Positions 60,377 through 64,000 of a stretch of 64,000 bases of DNA are shown in pieces. Source of the stretch: Dactylonectria macrodidyma (lineage: Eukaryota > Ascomycota > Sordariomycetes > Hypocreales > Nectriaceae); assembly GCA_020744425.1 (NCBI GenBank), contig JAGMUV010000002.1, positions 1,532,501-1,596,500 of the forward strand, written 5' to 3'. The notes under the pieces were generated by a model that did not search any database, was not told where the DNA came from, and worked only from the letters and a program-made list of their open reading frames with translations. How positions within the stretch are numbered: the first letter of the stretch is position 1; every line of letters starts with the position of its first letter. A program made the position numbers and the translations under genes.

Positions 60377-61347
60377 ACGCTCGAATATCTCGACCGACGG
60401 ACGATGAACCGTGACGAACGATCAACTCGAGCCCATCCTCCTACTGGGCGCTCTCATCCGTCTTGACCACCTCACACCTCGCCTCTGCCATCTGATCTGG
60501 CATCGAATGTTGGTTCTTTGGGGGGAGGTGGGGGGGTGTCAGATCTGAACGTGTGCCGACATGCGGCGCTGCCTCTGCGAAACCCGAATCGTCTCTAATG
60601 CCCATATGCGAACTTGATAACGACAAACGGCTGTTTCTTAGCTCACAGATAAAACATACACAAAAAATTTGACTTCCCACACAGTTCCTTGGATCAAATG
60701 CAAGATTCACGGCCCAGTAGCCGCTGCCGCCTTTTTTGCGTAGACTGGTTTCAAAGGGAAGGTGGTCTAGGGTGGTGTTTTTTGGCTGATGTGTTTTCCC
60801 AACGTGACGAAGAAGCGCCAGATGAGGACGCGGAAGGGAAGAGGGGTGATGGTGGTTGAGAATGGTCCACTTCAAGCGCCAAGGGCTGACTCGGGGAAGA
60901 TATTTTGTTTGCGCAAATCAGCATGTATAATTTGTTTTCTGGAGAAGGGGGAGGAGGGATGGGCTGTAGCAGTTGTTGTGCATCCCTTGGTAAGAGTAGT
61001 TATGATGATGATGAGCGAGAGGTGAAGCTGTATGAGCCAATTCTGCTGTTTCTAACGATTCGATCTGATAGACATTGCGGAAGTGTTTGTGAAAAGCTAT
61101 GGTTACATGCTTCGGCGAGCAACCACTTTCGTGTCCAATGTCGAGCGTATAGAGAGTATTTGTCTGAAAGGGATCAGAATTTCTTACACGCCAAGCAAGA
61201 GGTGAGGATAGCATATATGAATTCCGCGGCCGTGTATTTAAACAGGGCATATAAGTAGTGCATTTCCACCTTGAGGTATGATATGACTTAGTGTCCAATA
61301 TCATCATACTGCACCACCCGTGTGTGCAAGCATGCCCACAACAGCTC
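60377..61347. other. Convergent 3' region of PP1 and Rdx genes
   Basis: Nearly 1 kb separates two convergent 3' ends. No gene-like frame is seen; a minus-strand frame at 60441-60875 has no domain. It probably contains the 3' untranslated regions. Confidence 0.45.
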
Positions 61348-62005
61348 CTACTGGCAATCTTCACACTTGGGCTTGTCTTGTTGTACCTTGCCCTCCTCCT
61401 CCTCTTTCTTATCGCCCTTTCTGCTGTCATTCCCTCCGCCCTCGGCAAGCTTGACGCCGCCATCGGCCACCACCTTGGCCGCCACGGCGCCACGGTGCCG
61501 ATCCACATGACCGAGGTCGCGGCCGGGCTCGACGACGTCGCGCACCCGGCGCTTGAGCTCCTTGGTCTCTGGAAAGCCGCCGTCGGTGCGGCGGTCCCAC
61601 AGCACCGTCGTGGAGAGCGGCGGGAGGGAAGACGAGGAAGCGTCGTCGCCTTCCTGGGCGTGCGTTATCGTCACGACAAATGTGCCGCCCGTCGACGGCT
61701 GCAGGGCGACCTCGCCGAGGGCGGTGGAAAAGGTGGAGAGGAGTTCCTGGGCGAACTGGATGAGGGGGCGGAAGGTGATGTGTTAGTGGTTGCGCTGAGG
61801 AATGTGACGAGTCCCACGAACGGGGCTGTCCATGTGTAGGTTGCCTTATCAAGGAGATGGGCAATCATGCTTCCTCTCTCAACATCGAAACAACCGCGGA
61901 GGATGCGAAACTTACGTAGGCGGCGCGCAACATCCACTTGCACTGCGTGCAGAATTGGATCGTCACCCGCGGGAGGGGACATCCTGGGGGAACCTGAGCA
62001 GCCAT
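61348..62005 (-). CDS. Rdx (selenoprotein W-like) family protein
   Basis: Thioredoxin-like redox protein of about 165 residues in the SelW/SelT/SelH/Rdx12 group; fungal members use Cys in place of selenocysteine. Two exons (62005-61916 and 61755-61348) are separated by a 160-base intron. The redox motif CTQCKW places the active cysteines at C19 and C22, right after the first strand (RVTIQF). FAQELLSTFSTALGEVAL and the family phrase LWDRRTDGGFPETKELKRRVRD follow. After GHVDR the protein has an extra charged tail (GDKKEEEEGK) that ends in KCEDCQ, a second CxxC at C161 and C164. Function in fungi is not established; thiol redox control is inferred. Confidence 0.9.
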
Positions 62006-63685
62006 GAGGATGCTGAAGACTCTACCCTAGACCGAGGGGGTGAATACAACCGCGTCTCTCGCGTAACCTGAGGAACTTCCCCGTGTCGCAAAGTTTGAAA
62101 GTCTTGACCCGAGACACGGCCAAATACCAGTATGAAGAGCCAATGCTGTAGCTGAGCTGGGGAACGGGTGGCAGCTAACTTAATTTAGCACCGGACTGGC
62201 CAAGTGCCAGACGAACGACCTTGATGGCTGACTGATCAGCCTCAGGCCAAAAGCCCTGTGTTGGCCGATTGAGGCCTAGGGTATGAATCCAGCCTCACTA
62301 ACAATTTAAAAAGCCGAGCGGGGGAAGAAAGGCGAGGTGCAAAAAAAGCTCGGATCCGGTGTGCGGCACTGGCCGCTAGGAGGCCAAAGGAGTGAGGAGT
62401 GAGGAGTGAGGAGTGAGGAGTGAGGAGGGGGGGAACCAACTCGGTCCTCGGTTGGGTCTAGGCTTCCCGTGATTGGCCTCGTGACCTTGGGTGGAGGTGG
62501 AGGCTGCTGGTCTAGAGGATGGGGCGGCATCGCATCGGGACTTGGGGGAGCGATGAGGTGACGATGGGAGATGCGGAGGGATATGCGGGCGCCATCGGCC
62601 ACAGTGAGGCGGCCATTGTTTCTCATCAAGAGCTCGGCTCGACCACGACCCGCCAGAATGGCCATTGGCTAGGATTCCGTCGATTCCGGAGCCAGAATGC
62701 GACACTCGCTGGCCAGCAACTGTCATGACTCTCTCTCATGGATAGTGTGTTTCGTTTTGCATCTTCTTCGAACACGCCATGTTCCACTGGACGTGCCATT
62801 CAAGAGACCACCGAACGTGTCCTTTTCTCTTGCTGGCTTACTGCTTTGCGAATTTGGTGTGTCTGTGTCTGTCCAACTGTTGATCCCACCTGAACTGGGT
62901 AACTATCGCCCACACCAGAAGCCCGATGTCGACCACACGAACCCCGTGTTTTGGTCAATAGGTCAGGTATGGATCAATCTCGTGTGAAGGAAAAAGCTTT
63001 ATTTGGCTGGCAAAATATAAAAAACGTACACGACATGGAAATGATGGGAGTCCAAGAAAGGGGGCTGATAGAGAGAAAAGGGGAATTATTACACTGCTCA
63101 AGAGCCCGTCCCAATCCATGCTCCCCTCCCCAGACCCGTAGATTCAAATCAAACCCTGTCCTCTTGCTAAAAAAAAAGATCACCTCTTCGCCATGTGCCA
63201 TGCCCCTCGCTCATCGGCGAGAGAAGGACACGCATACATAGGGAAAATAATTAGCATCAACGTCGTTTAAGCTCTCGGCACCTCTTGCTCCTCTCGTTGC
63301 GCATTCGGCTGCTTTTTATCCCGCCCAACAGGTATCATGGGGTATCTCGATCCACCTTGGAATCTTCGACTGGTTCTGGGTTGCCGCATCTGCTCTCCTG
63401 CTCGTGCTTGATCGGTGGGCCGTGTCTGTCGCCCTCTTCAAATGCAGGTTGTCGTCGTACTGGTGGTGATTGTCGTGCTTCGGTGTCCGGAGTCGATTTC
63501 TCTTCCTCTCCCTCTGCCTCTCTCCTCCTCTAAGCTGCTCCGTCTTTCCAATATCCTCTTCTCGAACGCGTTACTCGACACATCAAAAAGACTTGAGGCC
63601 TCCTCCGTCCAACCGCTATATCATCATCGACGTTGCGTGGTTGTTGTTTGAAACCGGGAATACAATAAAAAAGAATGCTCGAATA
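62006..63685. other. Rdx promoter and G-gamma 3' region
   Basis: The 1.7 kb lie between two minus-strand genes. It contains a GGAGTGA tandem repeat (62389-62423). No gene-like frame was recognised. Confidence 0.45.
62389..62423 (+). repeat. Heptanucleotide repeat (GGAGTGA)5
   Basis: Five perfect adjacent copies of GGAGTGA, followed by GGAGGGG. The repeat lies upstream of the Rdx gene start. Confidence 0.9.
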
Positions 63686-64000
63686 TTACATCACCACACA
63701 ACAGCCGTTGGATTGCTGTGGTGCGTAGGGGTCCTCGCCCTTGGGCACGGCTCCCCAGACCGAGGGGACCATGTAGTCTCGTGTGCCGTTGCAGTAGGCG
63801 ATGATGCTATCGCGTCGCGTTAGAAAAAAAACGTGTCCCCATGAAAAGTACGGAAGCTTGCTCACCTCTTAGAGGCAGTGCTCACGGGAATGCGCTCTCG
63901 CTCAAGGTCCTCCCGCAGGCGGTTGTTGAGCTCCGTCAGACGCCGTAGCTTGAGGTCGGCCATCGACTGTTTGTTCTTCTTCATCTGCGAGGGGTCGCCG
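63686..64000 (-). CDS. gng-1: G-protein gamma subunit, 5' end outside window
   Basis: Gamma subunit of the heterotrimeric G protein, which pairs with G-beta at the plasma membrane in pheromone, nutrient and growth signalling. Two coding segments are visible: 64000-63866 (continuing beyond the window) and 63806-63686. The joined C-terminal 85 residues contain the helical core (KKNKQSMADLKLRRLTEL, LREDLERERIPVSTASKS) and the conserved MVPSVWG and GEDPYAPQQ segments. The protein ends in CCVVM, a CaaX box with a preceding Cys, so prenylation of the CVVM Cys and palmitoylation of its neighbour are expected. The start codon is beyond the right edge. Confidence 0.95.

Overview
The window is nuclear DNA of a filamentous ascomycete, most probably a Sordariomycete and possibly Hypocreales. 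Genes are interrupted by short introns of about 50-70 bases with GTANGT-type donors and CTNAC-type branch sites. Two Zn(II)2Cys6 transcription factors are present, GC content is moderate to high, intergenic leaders are pyrimidine-rich, and the protein sequences (PP1, G-gamma, NTO1, YTA7, an OPT transporter) look like those of that class. All gene models were built by eye from reading frames and splice consensus; no transcript or database evidence was available.

Layout. 1-6.6 kb: a Zn2Cys6 regulator (1123-3054) and a small uncharacterised protein (6235-6609). 8.4-13.4 kb: a large YTA7/ATAD2-type AAA+ bromodomain chromatin ATPase. 13.7-20.5 kb: a compact block with an HSDL2-like SDR and a kappa-class GST sharing a divergent promoter, then dihydrofolate reductase, the bc1 assembly chaperone CBP3 and the mitochondrial beta-ketoacyl-ACP synthase CEM1. 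21.4-24.2 kb: an eight-exon oligopeptide transporter. 25.9-28.7 kb: a second Zn2Cys6 regulator on the minus strand, followed by 4.2 kb without recognisable genes. 32.9-35.9 kb: the pyruvate dehydrogenase component PDX1 and a TMEM223-like mitochondrial membrane protein, divergently transcribed. 35.9-45.8 kb: about 9.8 kb with no recognisable gene. 45.8-48.4 kb: a leucine-rich-repeat protein. 51.4-55.0 kb: the NuA3 subunit NTO1. 59.1-60.4 kb: the PP1 catalytic subunit. 61.3-62.0 kb: a selenoprotein W-like Rdx protein. 63.7-64.0 kb: the 3' part of the heterotrimeric G-protein gamma subunit, cut by the window edge.

How the genes relate. Most are housekeeping genes without an obvious cluster logic. 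Four act, or probably act, in mitochondria: CEM1 (fatty-acid and lipoate precursor synthesis), PDX1 (a lipoylated pyruvate dehydrogenase component), CBP3, and the TMEM223-like protein. The SDR and the kappa GST both end in type-1 peroxisomal targeting tripeptides (AKI and SKL), and their shared 378-base promoter carries a CCTCGG fatty-acid-response hexamer, suggesting a co-regulated peroxisomal pair. YTA7 and NTO1 are both chromatin regulators; PP1 and G-gamma are signalling genes.

I found no mobile element, CRISPR array or tRNA/rRNA gene, and no secondary-metabolite cluster. The best candidates for something under-described are the peroxisomal pair, the Rdx protein with a second CxxC at its extreme C-terminus, the small protein at 6235, the 54-base in-frame duplication in NTO1, and the two long gene-free intervals.
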